Below, piece after piece: positions 54,395 to 62,393 of a DNA stretch of 64,000 bases; position 1 is the first letter of the stretch, and each line of letters opens with the position of its first letter. The stretch comes from Bacteroidales bacterium. GTDB taxonomy: Bacteria > Bacteroidota > Bacteroidia > Bacteroidales > GCA-2748055. The notes below the pieces were generated by a model, which saw only the letters and a program-made list of their open reading frames with translations, was not told where the DNA came from and made no database searches. The translations under genes were made by a program, and so were the position numbers. The stretch lies in contig JAGLOO010000015.1 of NCBI GenBank assembly GCA_023138875.1, positions 145,923-209,922 on the forward strand, given 5' to 3'.

Positions 54395-54644
54395 AGCCGA
54401 TAGTATTATTGGATTATAGAAAGTATGAAATGCAAGTTCCGTAAAACAAAATGCCTGACCAAGTAAATGATTACACCTTTAATGCTCGTTTGAAAAAGTA
54501 TAGCCCACAGCAATTCACATATTACTCACAATCGACAAATGGGAAAATTTATGTAATTGATAAACAATTAATTAAAATTAATGAAATGTGAAATATGATT
54601 TTTAAAAAAATTGTATTTTGCAATGTATTATTGTAGTCATTTTC
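54395..54644. promoter_or_regulatory. Divergent control region of the glucan utilisation locus
   Basis: The 250 bases between susC (minus) and the regulator gene (plus) are AT-rich and must hold the promoters of both. I could not find a clean TTG/TAnnTTTG pair for either direction. No other feature is seen. Confidence 0.45.
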
Positions 54645-57482
54645 ATGAGGTTTGCATGTTTTTTCAATTTTTCTGACAGGATTATTTCCTTTCTCATTTG
54701 TCTGATTGTAACCAGCATCACTGTTTACAGTCAACAACGAGATCCTTATGTGATCCGGAACTTTACCAAACAGGAATACCATGCGGAAAGTCAGAACTGG
54801 TCAATAACCAGGGATCAGAAAGGTTATATCTATGGGGCCAATAATGTGGGTTTGATAGAATTTGACGGGGTCGAATGGAAATTTTATCCATCTCCAAACG
54901 GAACGGTGATACGATCTGTTGCTGTTGACCATAACAACAGGGTATTCACAAGCGGATACAGAGAAATAGGTTTCTGGGAAAGAGATCGGATGGGGAACCT
55001 GGCCTACCAATCGTTGAATCAAAAGGCGGAGCCGTTTTTTAGTCAGAACGAGGAATTCTGGAATACCGTAATTATTGGAGACAGGATATATTTTCACTCT
55101 TTTTCTTCGGTTTTTGTTTATGAGGATGAGGAATTCACGGTAATCAGGCCAGATGCCCTGATCAATTCAATATATGAAATCAACGGAAAATTGTGCATGC
55201 ATATCGCAGGGAGAGGTTTATACATGGTGGAAGATACCATTCCAAAACCCTTCCTTATTTACCCTGAACTTAGCAATGACATTGTCCAATTCTGCACGCT
55301 GCTTCAGGATTCCAGCCTTCTTATAGGTACAGCTTCTGAAGGATTGTTCCTCTATAAGGAAAACCGGTTCACTCCATTCCTGGACGAGTGGAAAGACCAT
55401 TTTTCTGAAAATAAGATTAACCGTGGTGCCATAGCGAATAATGGGAATATTATTATAGGAACCCTCCTGGATGGGATCATCGTTTTTGATCAATACGGGA
55501 AGTTACTGCATCACATTAATACTGCAGGGGGATTGCAGAACAACACCGTTCTTGGAATCTATAGTGACAATGATAATAATTTATGGCTTTCACTGGACAA
55601 GGGGGTGGATTACATATCGTTCCTGGTGGATCCTGCATATACCATGTATGAGTATGAAGAAGTAGGTGCGATATATTCATCAGCAGTATATATGGGAGAT
55701 CTATACCTGTGTACAAACCAGGGTGTTTTTTACCGTGATTGGAAGAATGAAAGAGAGGAATTCCGGATCATTCCCGGAACCCAGGGGCAGGCCTGGAGTT
55801 GTGATGTATTTGATGAACAATTGATTGTTAGTCACAACGAAGGCACCTTCAGGATTAAAGACCATGTGGCAGAAAGGATTTCCACTGTTTCGGGGGGATT
55901 CAGTGTAATCCGGAATCCCCTTAAAAATGATATGCTGATACAATCAACCTATTCTGATATCGTATTCTATGAACTTCTGTATGGGAAATGGCAATATAAA
56001 TATCGGCTGCCAGCTTTTAATGACCTGATCCGGTACATTGAATTTGATCATCTCAATAATTTGTGGGCCAGCCATATGCATCGGGGGATTTACCAGCTGA
56101 AGCTCAACGATACCCATGACTCCATTCTCCAGATGAAGTATTTCGGTGAATCGATTTTTGGAAAGGACTATGATATACAGGTATTCAAAATCGAGAACAG
56201 GATCGTTTTTACCACAGGGAAACAGATCTATACCTTTAACGATTTAAATGACAGCATCATACCGTACGATCAACTTAACCGGGAACTGGGAAACTTTGCT
56301 GAAGCTCATCGTGTTGTTACCGGTTATGATCATCACTACTGGTTTATTGGTAACAATGGTATCGGGCTATTCAGAATATTTGATTCCGGGATTACGAAAA
56401 TCAAGGAATACCCGGTCGGATTGTATAAAGACCATTTAATTGCAGGATACGAAAATATATTTCCACTTAACACAACGGAAGGATTGCTCTGTCTTGATAA
56501 CGGTTTTGCTATCCTTCGGACAGATCAGCCCGATATTTCTCATCGAATCGAGGATAAGCAATTGTCGTTGAAAAACATAGAAATCAGCGGGCGTTCAGGA
56601 AAATTCCAGAATTTGCCTGTCGATAACAGAACAATCCGGATTCCCTTTAATAAGAACAGCCTGACTCTGAGCTTTGCTTTTCCGTTGTTCTCAAATGAGC
56701 CCATTGCATTTCAATCTTATGTTGAAGGTCTGGATAATGAATGGAGCGAGCCTTTGGACAAGCCGGTCTTTAACTTTACCCGGATTCCTGCAGGAGAATA
56801 CAGGGTCCATATCAGGGCATTTAATGAATGGAACAGAAAAAGTACTGAAGAACAGATCACCCTTACTGTTACACCACCATGGTACCTGAACAGGTTGAGT
56901 ATCATCATTTATGCATTTATTCTCTTATTGTTTCTGATTATCGGGAGGCACATGCTTATTCGGAGGATTAGGATCCGGGAGCAGAAAATCAAAGACACCA
57001 AAGAAAAGGAGTTGATTAAATTAAGAAATGAAAAACTAAACGCGGATTTATCATTTAAAAGCCAGGAACTTGCCAATTCGACCATGGGCATTATAAAGAA
57101 GAATGAATTTCTTCTCGAGTTAAAAGAAATCATAAAGAGACAGAAAGAGGACCTGGGTACCCGGTTCCCGGAGAAGTACTATTCAAGCCTGGTTAAAAAA
57201 ATTGATAACAACATTTCCAGCATGGATGACTGGAAAGTTTTTGAGTTCCATTTTGAAAAAGCCCATGAAAAATTCCTGCATAAACTGATGACCAAATACC
57301 CGCAACTGTCACACAGTGATCTCAGGTTATGTGCATACCTCAGGATGAATCTTTCATCAAAAGAGATAGCTCCACTGTTGCGAATTTCATACAGGGGAGT
57401 GGAGAACCACCGTTACAGACTGAGGCAAAAACTTCTCCTGAAAAAGGAAGTAAACCTGACGGATTTTATCCTGTCCATATAG
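54645..57482 (+). CDS. Hybrid-like regulator: Reg_prop beta-propeller, Y_Y_Y domain, membrane segment, LuxR-type HTH
   Basis: A 945-residue membrane-spanning transcription regulator; start 54645 chosen because MRFACFFNFSDRIISFLICL and ITVYSQ gives a signal sequence (in-frame 54618 adds nine residues). Residues about 30-650 are beta-propeller repeats (SVAVDHNNRVFTSGY, LGIYSDNDNNLWLSLDKGVD), about 680-745 the triple-tyrosine domain (SYVEGLDNEWSEPLDKPVF), a membrane helix at about 754-775, a coiled region, and a C-terminal LuxR-like helix-turn-helix (SHSDLRLCAYLRMNLSSKEI, RISYRGVENHRYRLRQKL). No kinase domain is present. It senses sugars in the periplasm and switches on the divergent SusC/D operon, like SusR. 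Confidence 0.88.
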   Translation: MRFACFFNFSDRIISFLICLIVTSITVYSQQRDPYVIRNFTKQEYHAESQNWSITRDQKGYIYGANNVGLIEFDGVEWKFYPSPNGTVIRSVAVDHNNRVFTSGYREIGFWERDRMGNLAYQSLNQKAEPFFSQNEEFWNTVIIGDRIYFHSFSSVFVYEDEEFTVIRPDALINSIYEINGKLCMHIAGRGLYMVEDTIPKPFLIYPELSNDIVQFCTLLQDSSLLIGTASEGLFLYKENRFTPFLDEWKDHFSENKINRGAIANNGNIIIGTLLDGIIVFDQYGKLLHHINTAGGLQNNTVLGIYSDNDNNLWLSLDKGVDYISFLVDPAYTMYEYEEVGAIYSSAVYMGDLYLCTNQGVFYRDWKNEREEFRIIPGTQGQAWSCDVFDEQLIVSHNEGTFRIKDHVAERISTVSGGFSVIRNPLKNDMLIQSTYSDIVFYELLYGKWQYKYRLPAFNDLIRYIEFDHLNNLWASHMHRGIYQLKLNDTHDSILQMKYFGESIFGKDYDIQVFKIENRIVFTTGKQIYTFNDLNDSIIPYDQLNRELGNFAEAHRVVTGYDHHYWFIGNNGIGLFRIFDSGITKIKEYPVGLYKDHLIAGYENIFPLNTTEGLLCLDNGFAILRTDQPDISHRIEDKQLSLKNIEISGRSGKFQNLPVDNRTIRIPFNKNSLTLSFAFPLFSNEPIAFQSYVEGLDNEWSEPLDKPVFNFTRIPAGEYRVHIRAFNEWNRKSTEEQITLTVTPPWYLNRLSIIIYAFILLLFLIIGRHMLIRRIRIREQKIKDTKEKELIKLRNEKLNADLSFKSQELANSTMGIIKKNEFLLELKEIIKRQKEDLGTRFPEKYYSSLVKKIDNNISSMDDWKVFEFHFEKAHEKFLHKLMTKYPQLSHSDLRLCAYLRMNLSSKEIAPLLRISYRGVENHRYRLRQKLLLKKEVNLTDFILSI

Positions 57483-57541
57483 TTCCCTGCATTGCAGACA
57501 CCGTAATATTTACTATTTTTGCAGCAGAAAGCAAAAAACCT

Positions 57542-57600
57542 GGTCGGTTTGTCGAGTGGCTAGGCGCTGGTCTGCAAAACCAGTTACAGCGGTTCGAACC
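57542..57600 (+). pseudogene. tRNA-Cys copy lacking its 3' end
   Basis: Identical to the intact tRNA-Cys at 57678 except one base (GTCGAG for GCCGAG in the D arm) up to GGTTCGAA, then diverges: the 3' T-stem and acceptor strand (TCCGCTACCGACC) are missing, being replaced by CCGAGCTCC. The 5' acceptor strand GGTCGGT therefore has no partner, so no functional tRNA can form. Confidence 0.85.
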
Positions 57601-57603
57601 GAG

Positions 57604-57655
57604 CTCCTGAAAGGAGCGAGCTCGCTGAGCGAAGCGAGGCAATCCGCAGCGGATT
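57604..57655 (+). repeat. Three consecutive GC-rich palindromes between the two tRNA-Cys copies
   Basis: CTCCTGAAAGGAG (57604-57616), CTCGCTGAGCGAAGCGAG (57621-57638) and AATCCGCAGCGGATT (57641-57655) are back-to-back hairpin-forming palindromes with stems of 5, 6 and 7 bp. They sit where the first tRNA copy is broken off and are far more GC-rich than their surroundings. They may be a REP-like mobile palindrome or a processing/termination structure. Confidence 0.75.
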
Positions 57656-57677
57656 TGATTTTGAAATATTTAATAAT

Positions 57678-57748
57678 GGTCGGTTTGCCGAGTGGCTAGG
57701 CGCTGGTCTGCAAAACCAGTTACAGCGGTTCGAATCCGCTACCGACCT
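57678..57748 (+). tRNA. tRNA-Cys (anticodon GCA)
   Basis: Cloverleaf seen by eye: acceptor GGTCGGT/ACCGACC, D arm GCC..GGC, anticodon stem CTGGT/ACCAG with loop CTGCAAA (anticodon GCA), T arm GCGG TTCGAAT CCGC. The discriminator base is T. The CCA end is not encoded. This gene is the likely integration site of the island that follows. Confidence 0.95.
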
Positions 57749-57750
57749 CA
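57735..57750 (+). repeat. Left attachment-like repeat (16 bp, within tRNA-Cys 3' end)
   Basis: TCCGCTACCGACCTCA covers the last T-stem and acceptor bases of the tRNA plus two bases and recurs exactly at 63098-63113. This is the usual pattern left by site-specific integration into a tRNA 3' end. Confidence 0.7.
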
Positions 57751-57808
57751 GAAGCAGTCAAGTAGTTCATTATAAGCTATTTGGTTGCTTTACTGCCCAT
57801 CAACCTAT

Positions 57809-57830
57809 CCTCTTCATGAGGTTTTATTTA
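57809..57830 (+). terminator. Weak hairpin terminator after tRNA-Cys
   Basis: CCTC (57809-57812) and GAGG (57818-57821) form a short stem followed by TTTTATTTA. It may now end the tRNA transcript. Confidence 0.4.
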
Positions 57831-57861
57831 TTAGGATTGTAAACCTTAATTCATACTTTTT

Positions 57862-57893
57862 TTTGTTTTTTTTAGTATTGTTCAATATATTTG
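57862..57893 (+). promoter_or_regulatory. Promoter of the AbiE operon
   Basis: TTTG (57862-57865) and TATATTTG (57886-57893) are separated by 20 bases, an excellent match to the Bacteroidota TTTG/TAnnTTTG promoter. The transcription start would fall at about 57900, inside the dyad listed next. Confidence 0.75.
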
Positions 57894-57895
57894 TT

Positions 57896-57914
57896 TGTCC
57901 ACGTAACGTGTACA
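57896..57914 (+). promoter_or_regulatory. 19-bp dyad, candidate AbiEi operator
   Basis: TGTCCACGTAACGTGTACA is an inverted repeat with 8 of 9 base pairs matched around a central A. It lies directly after the -7 element, so a bound protein would block transcription. AbiEi antitoxins are known to repress their own operon through inverted repeats at the promoter. Confidence 0.65.
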
Positions 57915-57933
57915 TTCGTTAATTTTGAACAAC

Positions 57934-58941
57934 ATGAAAGATAATCTAATACACACGGCTATTAACGAAATACTCAAGGAACACAAAGTAGATGCTTTCT
58001 GGGAAGATCTGATTATGCAGGGAATCGATGGGATGATAAAGCTTAACTATAAAGGTCATACTCAGGAATTCTATGTTGAAGTCAAGAGGGAACTTCGAGA
58101 GTATCAACTTCCAAATATTTTTAAACTGAAAGAGGAGTATTATCCCATCATGGTAATAGCAGAGAAGTTATTTCCGAAAATTAAAAATACACTTGTAGAG
58201 CAAGGAATAGCTTATATTGAAATGGATGGGAACATAAATATTGAAGCTGACAATATTCTACTAAAAGTTGAAGGAAAACGAAAGAAATATCTTCAACAAG
58301 AAAAGTATGGAAGAGCGTTTACGAAAGCTGGTCTAAAGGCATTACTTCTGTTTTTGACAAATGAAAATGATATAAATGATACCTATCGTGAGATTGCGAA
58401 AAACGCAGGTATAGCACATGGAAACGTAAAACTTATACTCGCAGGACTAATCGAAGAGGGGTTTGCTTTACAACTTAATGAGAAGGAATTAAAACTAACA
58501 AATAAAGAACAGTTATTACAAAAATGGATTACTGCTTATAATGAGAAGCTTAAACCCGCTTTAAAGGTTGGCAATTTCAAATTCAACAATCCACATGATG
58601 TTCTGGAATGGAAGAATATCAACCTGAAAAAAAACCAAACCCATTGGGGTGGTGAACCGGCAGGTAATGTTTATACAAAATTTCTGCAACCGGAATATTT
58701 AACACTATATACAGATGAAAAAAAGGCAGATCTAATTAAAAATTACAGGCTTATTCCTGATCCGGACGGTAACGTGATTGTTTATAAAAAATTTTGGAAG
58801 GAAAGGGAGCCACATAAAAATGTTGTACCACCTGTAATTGCTTACGCAGATTTATTGGCCACTGGGAAAAAAAGATGTATAGAAACAGCACAGAAAATTT
58901 ATGAGCAACTTATTGAAAATACCTTTTTACAAAATACGTGA
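57934..58941 (+). CDS. Type IV toxin-antitoxin AbiEi family antitoxin
   Basis: A 335-residue protein. ATG 57934 is preferred over TTG 57925. The N-terminal part (about residues 1-110) is a restriction-endonuclease-fold-like domain (HTQEFYVEVKREL, IMVIAEKLFPKIKNTLVEQGIAYIEMDGN). Next is a winged helix-turn-helix (about 130-190; TNENDINDTYREIAKNAGIA, HGNVKLILAGLIEEGF), and a C-terminal antitoxin domain (HWGGEPAGNVYTKFLQPEYL). This is the long Bacteroidota form of AbiEi. It represses the operon and neutralises the nucleotidyltransferase toxin encoded next. It appears intact. Confidence 0.88.
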   Translation: MKDNLIHTAINEILKEHKVDAFWEDLIMQGIDGMIKLNYKGHTQEFYVEVKRELREYQLPNIFKLKEEYYPIMVIAEKLFPKIKNTLVEQGIAYIEMDGNINIEADNILLKVEGKRKKYLQQEKYGRAFTKAGLKALLLFLTNENDINDTYREIAKNAGIAHGNVKLILAGLIEEGFALQLNEKELKLTNKEQLLQKWITAYNEKLKPALKVGNFKFNNPHDVLEWKNINLKKNQTHWGGEPAGNVYTKFLQPEYLTLYTDEKKADLIKNYRLIPDPDGNVIVYKKFWKEREPHKNVVPPVIAYADLLATGKKRCIETAQKIYEQLIENTFLQNT

Positions 58942-59761
58942 CGAGGGTAGTCACAAAGAAATATAACTGGCACTTGAACGTGGATTTATAAAATTTGGAA
59001 TCAACTTCTACCTCGTTGGTGCTACTGCAAGGGATGTATGGATGAGAGGTGTTCATGACCTTCCACCAAAAAGAGCAACAAGCGACATTGATTTTGGCAT
59101 AATGATTAAGGATACAAATACTTTTACTGATCTAAAAAGCTATTTAATTGATGACGAGGGATTCACAAGTTATAAAGAAAATGAATTTGTTATAATCTGG
59201 AAGGATAAAACCCAAGTGGACCTAATACCATTTGGTGATCTTGAGCGTGAAGGGATAGTAACCGTAAAGGGAACGGGTTTTACAAGTATGAATGTGGAAG
59301 GTTTTAGGGAAGTGTTTGAGCAAGCCTCAGAAGAGATTGAGACAGAAAACCAACGATTCAAAGTTTGTACATTACCTGGAATAGTCATTTTGAAATTGAT
59401 TGCATGGGATGACAGACCGGAGGTGCGCAGAGATGATATTGATGACATTGCTGAGATAATAAAGAATTACTTCCATCTTAATGCTGAGATAATATTTGAG
59501 CATCACAGTGATTTATTTACAGATGAAATTGAGTTAGATGAAATTGCATCACGATTCTTAGGGAGGGAGATAGGAAAGATTATTTCGGGAAATCCCAAGC
59601 TGATTAAACGGATAAAAGGAATTCTCGAAAATGGACTTGCTGAAAGCAATAATCTGGCAGAATTGTTTGCCAGTGAATCATATGAAACAATTGACTATTC
59701 AAAAAGCTTAATTTCTCATATGCTTAAAGGTATTGCGGATATAACCACTTTGGATCAATAA
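58913..59761 (+). pseudogene. AbiEii nucleotidyltransferase toxin, interrupted by an early stop codon
   Basis: The frame beginning at TTG 58913, inside the antitoxin end, encodes KIPFYKIRDEGSHKEI, then TAA (58964-58966), then LALERGFIKFGINFYLVGAT and the nucleotidyltransferase core (ARDVWMRGVH, RATSDIDFGIMI with the metal-binding DxD, QVDLIPFG). The expected codon at the stop would be a tyrosine or glutamine. The first usable ATG after the stop is 59042, which would omit the LVGAT segment of the active site. The remaining domain (about residues 44-282) is intact, so either a shortened product is made or the toxin is dead. The family modifies tRNA 3' ends. Confidence 0.75.
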
Positions 59762-59815
59762 CAATATATTCTATTTTTAATTCTTATTCAAGAGAATCCG
59801 AGTACAACAGGAAAA

Positions 59816-60241
59816 ATGAAAACGAAGCTTACAGTCGATAAAAATTTTACCCCATGTCCTGAATCAGACGAGGATGAATTCTATCGAAATGGTATATTCG
59901 TGTTCAATATTACCAAGATGAATGAGCATATATTAAAGAATCCTGATGTCTTTGTTCCTAAAGATGTATCTGTAAAGGAACTTCACAAATTCCTGTCATT
60001 AAATGAATCGCATGTGGATACTGTGGATATCTCCAAGCCAGTAATATTGGCTGAAATTGCTCCCTCACGGTTCAACCTGATTGATGGCCAGCACCGGGTG
60101 GAAAAGGCCCATAGGATGGGAATTGATACCCTGCAGGCATATAACTTGGATGTTTCTCAGCACATCAGATTTCTTACCAGCAGAAAAGCCTATAAAACCT
60201 ATGTTGAATATTGGAACAGTCAAATAGGATTGTACAAATGA
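59816..60241 (+). CDS. ParB/DGQHR-like protein
   Basis: A 141-residue protein. The one clear motif is FNLIDGQHRVEKAHRMGID, the sulfiredoxin/ParB-like DGxHR nucleotide-binding loop, preceded by strands KPVILAEIAPSR. No DNA-binding helix-turn-helix follows, so it is not a partition protein; the loop is shared with DGQHR-domain proteins such as DndB. It overlaps the next gene by four bases (ATGA) and is therefore translationally coupled to it. Function unknown; it could be one half of a two-gene defence or toxin-antitoxin module. Confidence 0.7.
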   Translation: MKTKLTVDKNFTPCPESDEDEFYRNGIFVFNITKMNEHILKNPDVFVPKDVSVKELHKFLSLNESHVDTVDISKPVILAEIAPSRFNLIDGQHRVEKAHRMGIDTLQAYNLDVSQHIRFLTSRKAYKTYVEYWNSQIGLYK

Positions 60242-60741
60242 TTGTCAGAGCAACCAAGAAACTTCTGAATACATCGGGCATAAAGCCTGTTAAGAATCTG
60301 AATGAATCAATTGCTCCATTACCCGGGGAATGGTATGCAGGATTGGTTTCTACTGGGAAACAGGGTAAGATGTTGATTCATTTCCTTCACACTTCAACAA
60401 AACTTTCGATACTATGCCCCGGCAAATCATTAAATAAGGCACTTCAGGTATTTCCAGGCCGCATTGAGCAGCTTCTCGGAAGGCTTAAATTTTCAAAACT
60501 GGTTTTCCAGTTTCAGCTGCATACTACCACTGAGATATACACCACCAACAGCCGAAGCATGCTGTCACATATGACCCAGTTGAAATACGCCATTGAATAT
60601 AGTATTGCACTCGCTGAAACAATTGAGGATATCAACTATAACGAGATTGAAGATTCCCTCAGTGACATGCTCTTATCGTCAAAGGGATCCGGAAGATACG
60701 AGAAACCAACAGATATCTTACAGAGATTGGTTAATGAATGA
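60238..60741 (+). CDS. DUF6933 family protein
   Basis: A 167-residue protein starting MIVRATKKLLNTSGIKPVKN, with the start inside the stop of the ParB-like gene (ATGA overlap). Conserved parts are LPGEWYAGLVSTGKQGKMLI, HFLHTSTKLSILCPGKS, and TEIYTTNSRSMLSHMTQLKY. These match the DUF6933 family, of unknown function and often found near plasmid- or mobile-type genes. The 3' end is duplicated as a scrap at 26774-26860. It converges on the DUF3843 gene, 21 bases away. Confidence 0.78.
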   Translation: MIVRATKKLLNTSGIKPVKNLNESIAPLPGEWYAGLVSTGKQGKMLIHFLHTSTKLSILCPGKSLNKALQVFPGRIEQLLGRLKFSKLVFQFQLHTTTEIYTTNSRSMLSHMTQLKYAIEYSIALAETIEDINYNEIEDSLSDMLLSSKGSGRYEKPTDILQRLVNE

Positions 60742-60762
60742 TGAAGAATCCGGCACCTGCAT

Positions 60763-62361
60763 TCAGGAACCTGAATGGTAGTGTTTCTTTTTCCAGAACC
60801 GGATCATGAAGTCCAGGTTTTCCGTCAGTAGCTCCTTTCCCCCTTCTCCCGGGAAACCAAGAGCTGGCACTTCTTCGTGTTCCAAGATATATGCGAGGCA
60901 CTCCTTGCTGATGTATTGAGAATACAGCAGGCGCATTGTATCATCGTCGGCATCCGGCCCCATGTACCAGGGATTATCCGGCCCGGGAATCAGCGCATTG
61001 AATCCGAAAGCAAGTTCAATCCCCGATGCCGGATTGAAAAAAACCAGCCCCGGCACCGTATCTGGCACTCCAGTCCCCTTTTCAAGCCTCTTCTGTTCCG
61101 AAATCATCAGTATCTTTTCACGGGCTTCCTTCCTCTGTTTATCGGAAATATCAAGCTGTTCGTTATGGAAGATCAGATATTCCTGAACAAAACGGCTTGC
61201 TTCCTCCTGGCTTCCCACAAATGCAATGGGATTCCCTTTGTTATATTTCAGGAATGAAACATTCTGTTCTTCCACAGCCTTCCTTAGCAAAACAGGATCA
61301 AGTCCGAAGAGCCGCCCGGCACTATCAGAAGCTTTTACGTTCTCAATGAGTCCACGGTCAAATCCCCATTTGGCATAGGTGCCCGAAAACCACCACTCTC
61401 CCTTCCACTTCACAAATCCGATCAGAAATATTGATTTCCCCGCCCTGCAATCATCACTCATTTCAAGTGACCGGGCAGTTACTCTCAGCTGCGTATCTGT
61501 TGTGATATGCTGAAACAGCAGGTCTTTGTCTTCATACCCCAGGAAAAGAAAGAAACCACGTATTTTTTCACTGATATCCAGGATCTCGTTAAACAGCGGG
61601 TGTCCGCTGCCCAGCGAATAAGCGAGCCAGTCCTTTCCTTTTACAGCCAACAGCGGGGTATAGCTGGTGAACAGATAAGTATCCGCTATTTCTGTGGCAT
61701 ATGTCTCCATATTGTCCTCTGACATCTGCCCGTACGCTCCCTCATCTAACTCATCCTCTATTATCTGCTCCAGATTAAAACGGCAGAAATGCAGCAACCA
61801 GGAATTCAGCAGGATCCATCTCAGCCTGTCCCTCACCCTGAAGAAGTCTTCCTCATCAGGAGCAACTTCCATCATCTGCTTCAGTTTCAGATTTTCAGGA
61901 GCCTGTTCATATTCACTGTCAAACAAATCGATAATATCAATTACCGGAGGTGCTTCCGCAAAGATCGCCGGGCTAAGCATTCTTTCTTCATACAGGACCA
62001 TACTGGAATAATACCAGAGCAGAAACATAATATCCTCCGGATTGATCTCATCCTGATAGTATTCATCAGGGCTGAAAAAAGGGAGACAGGTATCATACAG
62101 CTCAATGTGCTGCTGGGTAAAGGCCTTCCACAGCCCGACCCCTGAGATCACATCTTCGAAATATGCAGTGAGAAAACATGCCAGGTCTTTGATTTCATCA
62201 TCTGACAAATCCAATTCAATTTCGAAATAGTCATAACTGAACAGGATATTGGCAACATCGTTGCACAAGTGGAGATAATAAAAATCGCTCTGTGCAGGCT
62301 TGGTATAGGGACGCAGCGACATCCACCTTTTCATGTAAATCTTTTTCTTGCTTCCTGGCAT
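60763..62361 (-). CDS. DUF3843 family protein
   Basis: A 532-residue soluble, strongly acidic protein; ATG 62361 is chosen because the conserved opening KKKIYMKRWMSLRPYTKPAQSDFYYL begins just after it (the frame extends to 62475 without family likeness). It reads as a mixed helical protein without membrane segments. Aspects of the DUF3843 family (Bacteroidota only) are the N-terminal YxxxWxxxxPY start and the central helical region; no catalytic motif is seen. C-terminal segments GLVFFNPASGIELAFGFNALIP and GPDNPWY look like a small beta-barrel. It follows a 111-residue gene, 32 bases upstream, with which it is likely cotranscribed. Confidence 0.72.
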   Translation of the reverse strand: MPGSKKKIYMKRWMSLRPYTKPAQSDFYYLHLCNDVANILFSYDYFEIELDLSDDEIKDLACFLTAYFEDVISGVGLWKAFTQQHIELYDTCLPFFSPDEYYQDEINPEDIMFLLWYYSSMVLYEERMLSPAIFAEAPPVIDIIDLFDSEYEQAPENLKLKQMMEVAPDEEDFFRVRDRLRWILLNSWLLHFCRFNLEQIIEDELDEGAYGQMSEDNMETYATEIADTYLFTSYTPLLAVKGKDWLAYSLGSGHPLFNEILDISEKIRGFFLFLGYEDKDLLFQHITTDTQLRVTARSLEMSDDCRAGKSIFLIGFVKWKGEWWFSGTYAKWGFDRGLIENVKASDSAGRLFGLDPVLLRKAVEEQNVSFLKYNKGNPIAFVGSQEEASRFVQEYLIFHNEQLDISDKQRKEAREKILMISEQKRLEKGTGVPDTVPGLVFFNPASGIELAFGFNALIPGPDNPWYMGPDADDDTMRLLYSQYISKECLAYILEHEEVPALGFPGEGGKELLTENLDFMIRFWKKKHYHSGS

Positions 62362-62393
62362 AGTATAATCAGTAACAAGCAACACCCGGCCGA

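Noticed and set aside
59042..59761. AbiEii toxin as a normal gene starting at ATG 59042
   Set aside because: That start would remove the LVGAT segment that belongs to the active site; the homologous coding sequence clearly extends upstream through an in-frame stop.
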